NCBI GenBank assembly: GCA_012932295.1
Contig: JAAONU010000019.1
Location: 28,524,913 to 28,588,912, forward strand
Direction: 5' to 3'
DNA length: 64,000 nt
Source: Cyclina sinensis
Taxonomy: Eukaryota > Mollusca > Bivalvia > Venerida > Veneridae
This document shows positions 1 to 9,499 of the stretch, one piece after another. The stretch's first letter is position 1; the number at the start of each line of letters is the position of its first letter. The position numbers were made by a program, and so were the translations under genes. The notes under the pieces are model-generated. The model was not told the DNA's origin and did no database searches. It worked only from the letters and a program-made list of their open reading frames with translations.

Positions 1-631
1 GCAAATGATGAAAATCTAATGACAGACAATCATTACAGCATAAATCTAACTGCAACCTCATGACGTATTAAACAAGTGAGACTTGACCAGTGCAAACAAA
101 ATCTTTATTTACAACTTTTTTATTCAATGTTTACTCGTCAACGCCATTTTCATTCACTAAATGAATACTGACTGCAATTACGTGCTAGTTGCAAAATCTT
201 TTCATGAAAGTATTTAATCAAAGGCTGACTTTCTAATGTCAATATAAGTGATAAAGCTATGACAAATATATGCAGGCGTGTATTATTTCTAGGTTCGAAT
301 GTCCAACCTAAAAATTACCTCTGTGAATCTTTAAAATTAAAACGCACATCTATCAGGTAAAATAGTAAATCCATCCTAAGGTTCAACATGAGCATGAGAG
401 GCATCTTGTGCGAAACAACAGTGACTTAAGTTACCACTGGTATGCAGTTGAAAAAATAATATTCTGAAACTGGCAAAAAATGTGCAACGTATTTTTAAAG
501 CTAAAGTTTTCAAAGGAAAATCACAATTTAATTTACAAGCAATTTCATTTACAAGTAATCAGGACTTGAGCTATTTTCAAATATTTAGATAATGAAACCA
601 GAAAATCAAAGCAGTTGATATCAACTAGTGA
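1..631. other. Unassigned flank downstream of gene A
   Basis: AT-rich sequence with no open frame, RNA gene or repeat that I recognise. It may still belong to the gene A 3' untranslated region, because similarity to the region downstream of gene B starts at its right edge (about 632). Confidence 0.3.
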
Positions 632-1665
632 ATCTTAGAGGCAAAATGAAAATTAATATGCAGTCAGCAAACAGCAGTGAGACCAAATCATTTTATTATC
701 ATACGAAATAATTAATTATTTGCTGTTGAAAAATTGTAGTTCAACACAAAAAGACATTCCTTTTTCCTTCTCCTGAAAAGTTACAAAATATTGAGTTACA
801 ACCACTTAATATGTAAACAATTAGATATACACAGACAATATATAGAGGATATTTGTTTGTTTTTGTGGAAGATGAGAATTTATTTCATCGAGTGAACACC
901 ATATGTGATATTTTCACGAGTGGCGCAGCCACGAGGGAAAATATAAACATATGGTGTTCACGAGATTAAATTTTATTTTATGCCAACACGTCAAAAATGG
1001 GTATTTTATGACATTTTTACTCAGGGCCTTCAATGATTCCCCATGGTGAGCCCCAAAACAGTTAATGCGTACTTTGGTCAAACCGTTACTCCGCACAAAA
1101 AAAGTGCAGACAATCTCCAATACATATGATAACTTTACTTCTGCTGAAATAAACTGAATGCACTTTCATCAAATAGCATTTATTTTTCTCTACACAGTTT
1201 ATCAATATTTATTGATTTTTAGCCATACATACTTTAATTATAAAAGCGGATTAATACCGAGTAATATTCAATCAATTGAATTGAAAGTCGGCCATATTGG
1301 ATATTGTTCATGTGAGTTATGTAAACAAATCAGACATTTTAAATAATTTATGGCGAATTTCATCATTGTTCACAACTAGGTAGGGCCAAGAAATTTAATA
1401 TTATAACTGGATTTAACAAGGTAAATAAATTTCACTCGCTGTCACTGTCTGAAATACAGCGGATTCTCTAGTATTTACGTGGTGGGGAAACAAGTTCCGG
1501 CACAAACAGTGGATTATCAAAATGGTAATTTCACTGATTCAAAACAGTGGATTATCACTTTTATCTCACTGATATTTCCCTATATTTCATTGGTAGGCAT
1601 AAAATAAATAAGCCAAGCCTAGCTTGCTACTCTAAAATGATAAATAAGGTAAATGTACAACAGTG
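632..1665 (-). other. Gene A 3' untranslated / downstream region with a ~765-bp insertion
   Basis: Two parts match the region downstream of gene B. Positions 632-690 share the stretch TTAGAGGCAAAATGAAAATTA with about 37520-37545. Positions 720-840 share the AATATGTAAACAAT...TATACACAGACAATATA context with 39330-39470. The match stops near 841 and resumes near 1607 (AAGCCTAGCTTGCTACTCT), so about 765 bp is present here and absent from the paralogue. This extra DNA contains a palindromic MITE and a CAGTGGATTATCA motif twice (1509, 1543). I cannot fix the polyadenylation site. Confidence 0.5.
877..965. mobile_element. Palindromic MITE-like element
   Basis: An imperfect inverted repeat: GTGAACACCATATG on the left pairs with CATATGGTGTTCAC on the right, around a core reading CACGAGTGGCGCAGCCACGAG. 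The same core (CTCGTGGCTACGCCACTCG) lies in the palindromes at 50786-50880 and 60841-60951, so this is a dispersed family. It sits inside the insertion downstream of gene A. There is no coding capacity. Confidence 0.6.
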
Positions 1666-1829
1666 TCACTGATCATTTCTTCCCTTTGACAGGAATACAA
1701 TTACACCAGCCACGGCCGATGCAATCATAGCAATGATCGCCAGTCCAAAACCTGCGTGCAGTGAACCATCTTTATACGAGTCAGAGGCCTTTGCACCGTA
1801 GATGATCACACCAAGCAGGACCAATCCAG
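1666..1829 (-). CDS. Gene A coding exon 3 (TM3 end, TM4, stop)
   Basis: The acceptor TTTTCAG ends at 1830. The exon completes an Ala codon, then encodes GLVLLGVIIYGAK, the second extracellular loop ASDSYKDGSLH, TM4 and KGRNDQ, with TGA at 1668-1666. The last 36 residues are nearly identical to gene B (one conservative change in TM4, M/I), which makes this the best conserved part of the pair. Confidence 0.88.
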
Positions 1830-2482
1830 CTGAAAATAAAAGGAATGACAGTGATTTTTGCTGTTGTTGAGGATGATGATATTATTTGATATGGAATTAT
1901 CATTGTTGTTTTTGTTGTTGTTAATGATGATGATGACGACGACGACGATGACGACGATGAAAAAATTGAATGTTTTGTTATTGTTGGTGTCAAAGATTAC
2001 GATGGTTATAACGATGTTTATGCGGATGATGGCGTATTTTTTTCGCCTTTTTATGTTACAAAGGTTAATTTTTAAACTTTTAAAGGTTTTTACTTGCTCT
2101 GCAAACAACTTCAGAAATAGACATTCTCCTCAGGATAGTATTTTTCATCTATGATTAAAACACATCTTCAATGTTTATTTTTATTTCAGGATGCTCTTTC
2201 ATTCGTAAAATGTTCAGTTATAATTGCATCTGTTCTTTTTGCTATTCTCGTGTCTTCTTTACATACTGTGAATGAAAAGTATATTTTCTTTAGCTTGCTT
2301 CTTTTCATTTCAGTTCCTTTAATCGCGTATTATTATGTTTGTTTTGTTTTGTTATGTAATGTCGTGTACAGATTCGTATTTTCTTTGTTCATATCTTGCT
2401 AAGGTACGTAGTTTCACTCTTCTTTGTTTTCATTAGAGAGAAGGTTCTTATTAACACTGTATAAAGGGTTTTTTATTTTATT

Positions 2483-2517
<35 letters not shown>

Positions 2518-2673
2518 TTTACTTTTCGATTTGTACATTTTTTTTCAGTTTTAAGAAAAATTATACAAAAAGAAAAAAGACAGTTTTCATTTGGTGTTGA
2601 ATATAATATAAGAAGAAATAAGAGTCAGCAGCAGCATCAGCAGCAGAAGCATCATCATCATCATTATTATTAC

Positions 2674-2707
<34 letters not shown>

Positions 2708-3981
2708 GATCGTTAAAATTAATAAAAACAAGTAGACTTTGAACTCGTACCTGCTACGACACACATGATTGCCGACCCAAGGGCCAAGATTTGTTTGTCC
2801 CTCATCACAAAGCCAAAGAGAATTGACAGCAAAATGCTCGAACCCAGACCAAGGATGGACAAAATCATCATAGCTCGGGTAGCCTTCACCCAATCAGCAC
2901 CTACTGAAATAATAAGAAAAGGCATATTTTGGTCATTTGTTTATTTTGTTTTCATTTCTTGAACACCAAAACATTTTAACAAAATCATTCCATCGTGCAA
3001 ACCTCATCTGAGACTTCATAAGTGATATGAACAAAGAATTTACCAAAAACTCAGTTAACCGTGTAAGAAAAAAAAGTTAAAAGTAGTTCAAATATGTCTC
3101 AATATTTACGGAAAGATTTGCAAATAAAACCAGAGAGCAAAGTTGCTATTTCATATCTATCGTTTTCAGAGTAGTGATTAGGATAATCCAGAAAATATGT
3201 TTCGTAATTTGGCACATGGGGAATTTAACGTGTTCCTATGACCTTGACGCTAAATAAGATTTTATGTACTAAAATTATACGTAACTTTCAGTATTGAAAT
3301 GCTTTCACCTTTATGCAAGTTCTCTAAAATTTCGTGTGACCTTGAACTTAGGTTTTATTTTTGTTGCAACCAGTGTCGCTGCAAAAGTTCAACGTTAGCA
3401 CATGCCTTGACCTAAACGCACAGTCCGACGTTAGGTAATAAGAGCTGGCAATTGTGATATTTACCGAGGATGAATGTAGATCCATTTAGTAGGTTTTATA
3501 CATACATTAATGACTGTAAAGATTAAAAAATACACTATCTATGAAATTCCTTTGATAACTCTGTGCAACTAATAGAAAACAGGTGCGCATCGTGCAGACG
3601 CAATATTTGTTTACAACAGTATCTCTCTCTGACATAAATATCACTTTCTGTTGACTAACACGTGATCAGCATTCGACCAATTGCAAATCTACTACGTTAA
3701 GAGTCATATAATAAATGAAGATGTTACATCCATTGCCACCTTTTTCCATAAACAAATGCCTTGATCTTACTCAACATTTCACATTTTCGCATGACGTTGA
3801 CCTTAAGTAAATGTTTAATTTTACCTCCAATATCAATGCAAGGTTGCCCGGTAAGGCAAACTATGAAGAGACCAATGTTTCCATTATCGCTGCTCCACCA
3901 GTATGGAATGGCCGTGGAGATAATGTTGAACAGGAGAGCAAACCCTGTTACAACGATCCCGATCAACAGAGTAGTGTTCAT
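1666..3981 (-). CDS. Gene A: PMP22/EMP/claudin-superfamily four-transmembrane protein (3 coding exons)
   Basis: Spliced minus-strand gene: exon 1 3825-3981, exon 2 2751-2903, exon 3 1666-1829, giving 157 aa. Both introns are phase 1 with GT-AG ends. The protein has TM1 (about residues 5-26), an extracellular loop, TM2 (63-85), TM3 (91-117), a short loop and TM4 (128-150), ending in KGRNDQ. The first loop has the superfamily pattern W28-W29, G37-L38-F39, C42 and C48, matching the claudin/PMP22 W-GL(F/W)-C-C signature. Length is close to PMP22 (160 aa) and shorter than typical claudins, and I see no C-terminal PDZ-binding motif. Family members act as membrane, junction or growth-arrest tetraspans; the exact role here is not predictable. 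The ATG was chosen because the paralogue starts at the same place and both have TTTCAG 7 bp upstream. Confidence 0.88.
1830..2750 (-). other. Gene A intron 2 with microsatellites
   Basis: A 921-bp phase 1 intron. It carries a GAT/GAC triplet tract at about 1927-1960, a poly-T run at about 2485-2514 and a CAG/CAT/ATT triplet tract at about 2627-2706. Low-complexity open frames rich in Ser, Asn or Asp across these tracts are artefacts of the triplets. Gene B intron 2 carries related TTG/GAT tracts. Confidence 0.7.
2751..2903 (-). CDS. Gene A coding exon 2 (TM2, start of TM3)
   Basis: Encodes the ADWVKATRAMMILSILGLGS region through CVVA. The acceptor is a tandem NAGNAG, CAG TAG|GTGCT: the first AG gives a 153-bp exon starting at 2903 and the second a 150-bp exon starting at 2900. 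Gene B has only the position equivalent to 2900 and a 150-bp exon, so both forms are credible and differ by one valine. The donor is GCAG|GTACGA (GT at 2750-2749). Confidence 0.87.
2904..3824 (-). other. Gene A intron 1
   Basis: A 921-bp phase 1 intron. It holds scattered degenerate copies of a roughly 35-bp motif around TGACCTTGA...TTAAG (near 3239, 3345, 3405 and 3795). Comparable copies lie in gene B intron 1 (41330, 41510, 45810), so these were present before the gene duplicated. No other feature is seen. Confidence 0.7.
3825..3981 (-). CDS. Gene A coding exon 1 (start, TM1, extracellular loop)
   Basis: Encodes residues 1-52 plus one base. ATG is at 3981-3979. It holds TM1 and the whole W-W / GLF / C / C extracellular-loop signature. 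The donor reads GGAG|GTAAAA with GT at 3824-3823. Upstream, TTTCAG ends at 3989, so the exon probably begins at 3988 with 7 bp of 5' untranslated sequence and is preceded by a non-coding exon that I cannot locate. Confidence 0.88.
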
Positions 3982-4157
3982 GTTGAAACTGAAATGTAGA
4001 AATGAAGAAAAAGATCTTACTCCGTCTTATGCCTACCAAATATTAGTTTTCCTCTATTTTACGATTTCAAACAGGCTTGTGACCCTAAAGCCAGGCAGTA
4101 GTCCGATAGAAAATGTGTGTGAAGTTAGCTCAACATATGACATAAGTGCTTGTTTAT

Positions 4158-4402
4158 TATACTGTCACCCCTGCGGAAAGGGCCAGCCTCCCGGGCTTAT
4201 GAGACACCTCTATTAGTGTGCACATATACTCCCCGATTCCTTATCCTATGAGCCAGACGCTAGGCGGACAAGCAATTGGTAACCATGCTTAAACTAGCTG
4301 GCGGCTCACCAACCGGTCGCATCAGAAAAATCCCCTGACGGGACTCGAACCTTCGATCTCTCGCTCTGTATGGGGACGCCTTAACCACTAGGCCACGGAA
4401 AG
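4158..4402 (-). mobile_element. tRNA-derived SINE
   Basis: On the minus strand the head contains a good RNA polymerase III A box (TGGCCTAGTGG) and B box (GGTTCGAGTCC) about 35 bp apart. It is followed by a ~170-bp body ending near CTTTCCGCAGGGGTGACAG. Head plus unrelated body is SINE structure, not a tRNA gene. It lies just upstream of gene A exon 1, possibly within a 5' intron. Confidence 0.75.
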
Positions 4403-4429
4403 GTTTTACATGTATATGAATTTCAAATT

Positions 4430-4800
4430 AAGAATTATAAGATTTTTTTTTAATTTGTGCCAAAATTTTAATTAAGTTTGTATTCCAAATTCAAATGTCG
4501 AAAGTCGTCCTTAAAGTGATTTCCTTGCACGACATTCAAATACAAATTAATAAAAATTCGAATTTCGAGTTTGCGCAACATTCAAAATTCAAGCGATTCT
4601 AAATTCGAATGTCGCGCTGGTACAACATCCAAAATATACATGAAAAAAAGACATATTTCGAGTGTCTTGTTAGCACAACGTACGATGTTAAAGTCATTTC
4701 AATTTCGTATGTTGAATGTGGTACTAGCATAACATTTAAGTACAAATAAATAAAAAAATTGAATGTCGACTGTCGTGTGTTAAGCTAACTTAACACACAT
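4430..4800. repeat. Degenerate AT-rich tandem repeat
   Basis: Repeated variants of AATTCGAATGTCG...CTAGCACAACATTCAA about every 60 bp (near 4490, 4550, 4610, 4660, 4720, 4770). Strongly diverged copies, no coding potential. Confidence 0.5.
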
Positions 4801-4823
4801 CGTTAGAAATGAAAACATTCTTA

Positions 4824-6053
4824 TAGACCGCTCCATGATTGTTAATTTGACCTCCGCCATTATAAAGGTCACGTGACCGTCCGCCATAAAAGGACTGCTA
4901 AACCTCGCTATGTATAACTTTGTATAACTTTAGCACATTTCAAGCTGACATACTGCCTTATATCGCGTGAATTTTGTTGCAGAATAAACATAATTTTATT
5001 GTTGTATTATTTTTACTGTTTTGTGTTTTATTCCTGACTTAAACACACTATTAACTCGAATTATTTAACACATGAAAGACTGTGAAAAAAAACATGAACT
5101 GTTCAAAACGGAAGCTTGAGTTGTGTAAAACATAATATTGAAAACACTGTTCGCTTTTTCGAAAGTTGAAACTATGATTTCAATTATTTGAACAACGGTG
5201 AAACCTTTTTAAATGGACAAATCTCGTTTATCAACCACATGTTTACTCTATTTTAACTTAAACTTGATCTATTCTTTGAATAATATTGGACAATAAAGGT
5301 GCATTACTTAGCGCTTCTTTGATTATCAAACTGTCTTTTGTTTTTCGCGGTGTCCTGTGTTGAAGGAATATGGTTGCGTAATACGGTGGTGACATACTGT
5401 CTTTGTTATGATAAGTCACCGTTAATTGTCATTGTCGGTCTTGCTTGATTAGTCACAGTAAAACACTTTAATAACGAAATTTGGTCGTGAGAAAATGCCT
5501 TCAGACTATAAAACATGGACTTTATTTGTTCCTGATTGTTGTATGAAATTTAAGAATACATTTTCTTCCTTACAAGCAAGATATTCAAGACCTTCTGAAA
5601 TTTAGAATCTATTGCCGTATGGACCTTATTTCTGTTCTTTATTTCTTGCATTCCGAAATTCTGTTTTTGCAAAGTATTGATATGTACAACATGTGTGTTT
5701 GTGAATGCAAAAGGAAAATATTAGCTTCAATGCACACGTTTGTAAGATATTGATATTACAATAATACATTTTCTTTCCTCCTTACTAATTTTTAACAATA
5801 TTGTTGTTGATATTTCTTGTAATACGGAAAACGAAATTATTATGACATGTATGTAGCTGTACCCTTTTAGATAAAAAATGCTTCGTGTGGTTTATATGAA
5901 TCTGTTTCTCTTACAGACAACGTTACAATCACAATACAGCTATAAAAATGGGAGTTTTTCTACGCTCAGCATTATAAAACTGCTTCAATTTGCAGTCCCT
6001 TAATGGCGGACGCAAGGGAGGTAATCAGGAGGTACTAATGTCTTGAACGGTCT
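4824..6053. mobile_element. Non-autonomous DNA transposon with terminal inverted repeats, 1.23 kb
   Basis: The left end starts TAGACCGCTC and, about 50 bp in, has GTCCGCCATAAAAGGACTGC. The reverse complement of the right end starts AGACCGTTC and has GTCCGCCATTAAGGGACTGC at a comparable depth. The ends are flanked by TTA at 4821-4823 and 6054-6056, a plausible 3-bp target duplication. There is no transposase frame inside, so it is non-autonomous. A TTA/TWA target suggests PIF/Harbinger, but that is inference. Confidence 0.65.
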
Positions 6054-6056
6054 TTA

Positions 6057-7259
6057 CCAAACTAAGGTTACACAGTTCGCAATTGTCAAGACCCACTTAT
6101 AAGACCACTTTAACTAAATCGTCCGAAAATAAGCAATTTGGAAGAACAAAAGTTTGTAATTTCGAACATATAAGACTAGCTTTTAAGACCGATTTACTTA
6201 AAAAGACCACGTTTTGCCATGTCTTTTTGCAGAGCTTTTACTGTGTATGTGTATGAGATATGGTGTAAATTTGCATCAGAACAAACATGAATATTACTAA
6301 TTTTAACGTGTCAGAATTGATTGATTATTCAAGCAAATGGTGTATTTCAGAAGTTTAGTACCATTTAGTTTGTATTGATGAAAAGTAATCGAAGTAATTA
6401 TGTATATGATAGCTAAAATATTATTATTAACACCAACGCCGCCCTGGAGGCGGCGTATATATTGGAATGCAGTAAGTAAAATTTCTATCGGGTGACGTAA
6501 CTCCTTTTAGACTGTAAACTGATTTCACAGTGTGTTCTTTGTAACAAGAGGTCTTTTGATTTGAGATCGCGAACACAAGTCTAATTTTTTTGGAAATAGC
6601 CGATTTTAAACGAATGACTACGATGTTGTTTTTTAGTAAGAACGCGACAGTCAAACGTAGTTTCAAGCATGGGTTCGAATTAACTTATTTTTTTCCGAAA
6701 TATTTTTTGTTCGTACGTGAACTGTAAAAAAATAAGCAAATTTATATTTTAGAATTATACAGGTTGGAATATTATAAAAAAATATTATATTTTGATTAAG
6801 TCAATCATTTCTGTTTAATTCCACTCCCTGAATCAAAAACAGCATAATGTGACAGCAGCCAATTTTCGTACAGAGGAAACAATGCCTATAGACTTGACGT
6901 AGAATCATCTTTTTTAGAATTAAACATTAACAAATGTCAGCCATATACAAAATTTGAGTGCAAAAGATTATATTTGGTTAACCACCATACATTTAATCCA
7001 ACATTACTAATTATCACAACCCCCACTCCATTTGGCGGCGTTCAAACATTTGACTTGACTGTGTATTTGTAAAATTACAAGTATCCAACACGTTTACATG
7101 TTTAAAATCTATCAAAATTTAAAGCACTTACTCGTTACCTATTCACTCGATTACTCAAAATGTGACTACCCACTAATTTAAAATCGTTGTTCTTGTAATT
7201 AAGGTCAATGTAATAAGGGGCCTGTTACATCAGAGTTTCCATTAGTCCACTGCTTTAAA
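6057..7259. other. No gene seen
   Basis: AT-rich sequence. The only points of note are a GC-rich 7-bp-stem hairpin at 6437-6456 (CGCCGCC...GGCGGCG) and a 79-codon minus-strand frame over 6427-6666 that resembles nothing I know and is probably chance or old repeat. Confidence 0.35.
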
Positions 7260-8300
7260 AACATGAAAACAGTAAGTTGATGCATATGATGGGACGTAAT
7301 AAGTCATAGATAACTTTGTAATACATGTATGTATATTCTTCGCTTGTAACAAATTCGAAAACTATCACGGGCAGTATTATAACCTTGGCCTTAGTTACAT
7401 ACCAGCCATCGACAAAATATGGCTAACTTATTACTGTCAAGGGACTATATCTATGTAATGTAATTTATCAGCAAATGTATCTTTAATAAACGTGTGAATG
7501 AATGAAACGAAGCCGGGGCCCTTTGATATTTTGTGTTGATTTAAAAATGTTTGACAAGTAAATTGACAACTTTTTTTTAATGTTTTAGGACTGCAGCGTG
7601 ACAACGTTGAGCCCATTCCGTCTGAATCTAAAGAAGTAAACCTACCCAACTGCTTTAATGGATATTGTGTTTTAATCTTAAGCCCAATTTTCACTGTCAC
7701 GGATTGCCACCTCCCCCCTCCCCCACCCCTTCCCGGGTAAGTCCGAGATGGGTGGTCCGGTAGAAGCACTGTTAAACCGGAAGTACAACCTATGGCGGCA
7801 CAGTTAACATCCGGGACAATCCTTGATCCTGTGTATCTGAAAAACAGCCCCGGATGTTTTAAAATGTCAAAAACAACCGGGGGTCACCGGGAAAATATTT
7901 AGAACAGGCTTAATCTTGGCAATCCGGAGCAGAACCGTGGGGCTTCTATCAAACGTCAACCGTGATAATCCCTAGTGATTCGAGGTATTGGGAGGATACT
8001 CAGTGCATGATAGACCTGCAGGTAACCCCGGCTTTGGGCCGGCATATAATTTATGGCTAAGCACGGCAAAGTCCTGTTTTGTACCAGTGGACACCAGCGT
8101 ATCACCGGTGCATAGCAGAGTTATGGTGGGACGATTAAGGATGTGCAGTTAACTTGTTGCAACAAGTCGAAAACAACAACAAAAATCAACAGAAGATACA
8201 CGGATATTAAACATGTAGTCATTGCGAAATAACTAAACCGTAAATGTATAGCAATATAGATTCCCCTTTGGACCAGTCCTATATAAATATATATATAGAA
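7260..8300. repeat. Block P: diverged copy of the 50.9 and 61.0 kb sequence
   Basis: Shares ordered landmarks with 50950-51360 and 61003-61440: GCATATGATGGGACGTAAT, then GAATGA...AATGAAGCCG, then TTTTAGGACTGC, then the GATTAAGGATG...CAGTTA region. Identity is clearly lower than between the two 50/61 kb copies, so this is the oldest member. Landmark order is kept, but GC-rich sequence (7690-8120) interrupts it. Confidence 0.6.
7690..8120. other. GC-rich insertion in block P
   Basis: This segment is absent from the two other copies of the block and much richer in G+C than its surroundings, with CCCGGG, CCGGGG and GGGCCGGC steps. I see no open frame, inverted ends or polymerase III boxes. It looks like an inserted, probably mobile, sequence of unknown type. 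Confidence 0.4.
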
Positions 8301-8429
8301 GAATTTGAATCTTTTCTTGAAAAGTTAAAAATAAAGAAAAACTGCATGTATTCGATCAGATAACTATAGTTATGAAATGAACGATTGAACTTCTCCACAG
8401 TTATCTTTTAAAAGCTGAAGACTGCTGCC

Positions 8430-9490
8430 TCATTTCCAATTCCTTAATTTTCGACAATCATTTTTTTGGCAGTAGAAGTAGTAGCTGCAGCAGTTGTAGA
8501 GATAGCGGAGGTGGTGCTTGTGGTACTGAAGTAAAAGATTGCACCTGAACATTTAGTTTGTATGTTTTTTTTTTCTGTAATGACCTTAAAATTGACAGAA
8601 AATTATACAACGATTTTAAAGAAGACTAAATTATAATTTGAAAATAAAGGAACACCAATATATCATCGCGTGATGAGAGAGAGATCAAAAACATAGATAC
8701 GTCACCAAGGGGGTGGTGGCCTTATTGGTGCATCACGATTTGGTACAGACTGAAACAAAATCTTGCAAAACAAAAATCCCGGTGTGAATACAAAAAGTAA
8801 TATTTTTTCCGTAACAAGAAAACCCGTTGTCTGTTTAATTATTGGGATTTAGCTAAAGATCCTATCAGAGCATAAATACTTGTTTTTTATGATTATATCC
8901 TGCATTTGTAAGCCATGCGCCATTTTGCCTCTAGTCCTATCTATATTTCTTCCTTGTTTCAAATCATTGGCCAGATCTTTGCTAGTTCAGATTGAATAAC
9001 TAACAAAGGTGTATTATTTCTAAATCAATAGTCTATTAAGTTGAAATATTTATTATTTTTTAAATTTAAAACTTGGTTCTCTTCCTAAAATTATGATTTT
9101 AAGCTGAAGTTTAATCTCCTTTTCATCATCATTATGACATTACAGCTAAGGTGCTCTTAACGCAAACATTTGAATTCTTTTTGTTATAGATGCTTCATTT
9201 ATCGACTCAATGGACCTCATTTCATAAACACAGACATAGGCAATTTTGCTTCGTTAGCGGAGGATTAGAATTTGACCAAAGTCTTATAACTGCGCTTTAA
9301 AGTTTTAGTTCCACAGCAGCGTAATCCTTATACTGTGTAAATCGTAAGGTTAAGGAGGAGTTTTACATGCCGATTTTTGTTGATTTACATTTATTTCGTA
9401 AAATTTACTCGTAGCTTTCTACATATCAACCAAACCTCTTTTAAATTATATCATTATGATTTCCTCGAATATGTGTGAAACATAGGAATA
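8430..9490. repeat. Block Q: copy shared with 57340-60030
   Basis: Ordered matches to the 57-60 kb region include TTTTCGA(C/T)AATCATTT, GGTAGCAGAAGTAGTAG-type steps, TGACCTTAAAATTGA, ACAGACTGAAACAAAAT, AAAACTTGG and AGCGGAGGATTAGA. The 57-60 kb copy is longer because it took in a Tc1-like fragment and a pogo-like MITE. No coding potential was found in either copy. Confidence 0.65.
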
Positions 9491-9499
9491 AAGTTCATC

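Noticed and set aside
1781..2893. Ser-, Asn-, Asp- and Met-rich frames across 1781-2154 and 2561-2893
   Set aside because: They are translations of triplet microsatellites in gene A intron 2; the real exon 2 overlaps one of them in another frame.
3230..3810. Nuclear-receptor sites (TGACCTTGA/TCAAGGTCA) in gene A intron 1
   Set aside because: They belong to a degenerate intronic repeat shared with gene B; a regulatory role cannot be argued from the sequence.
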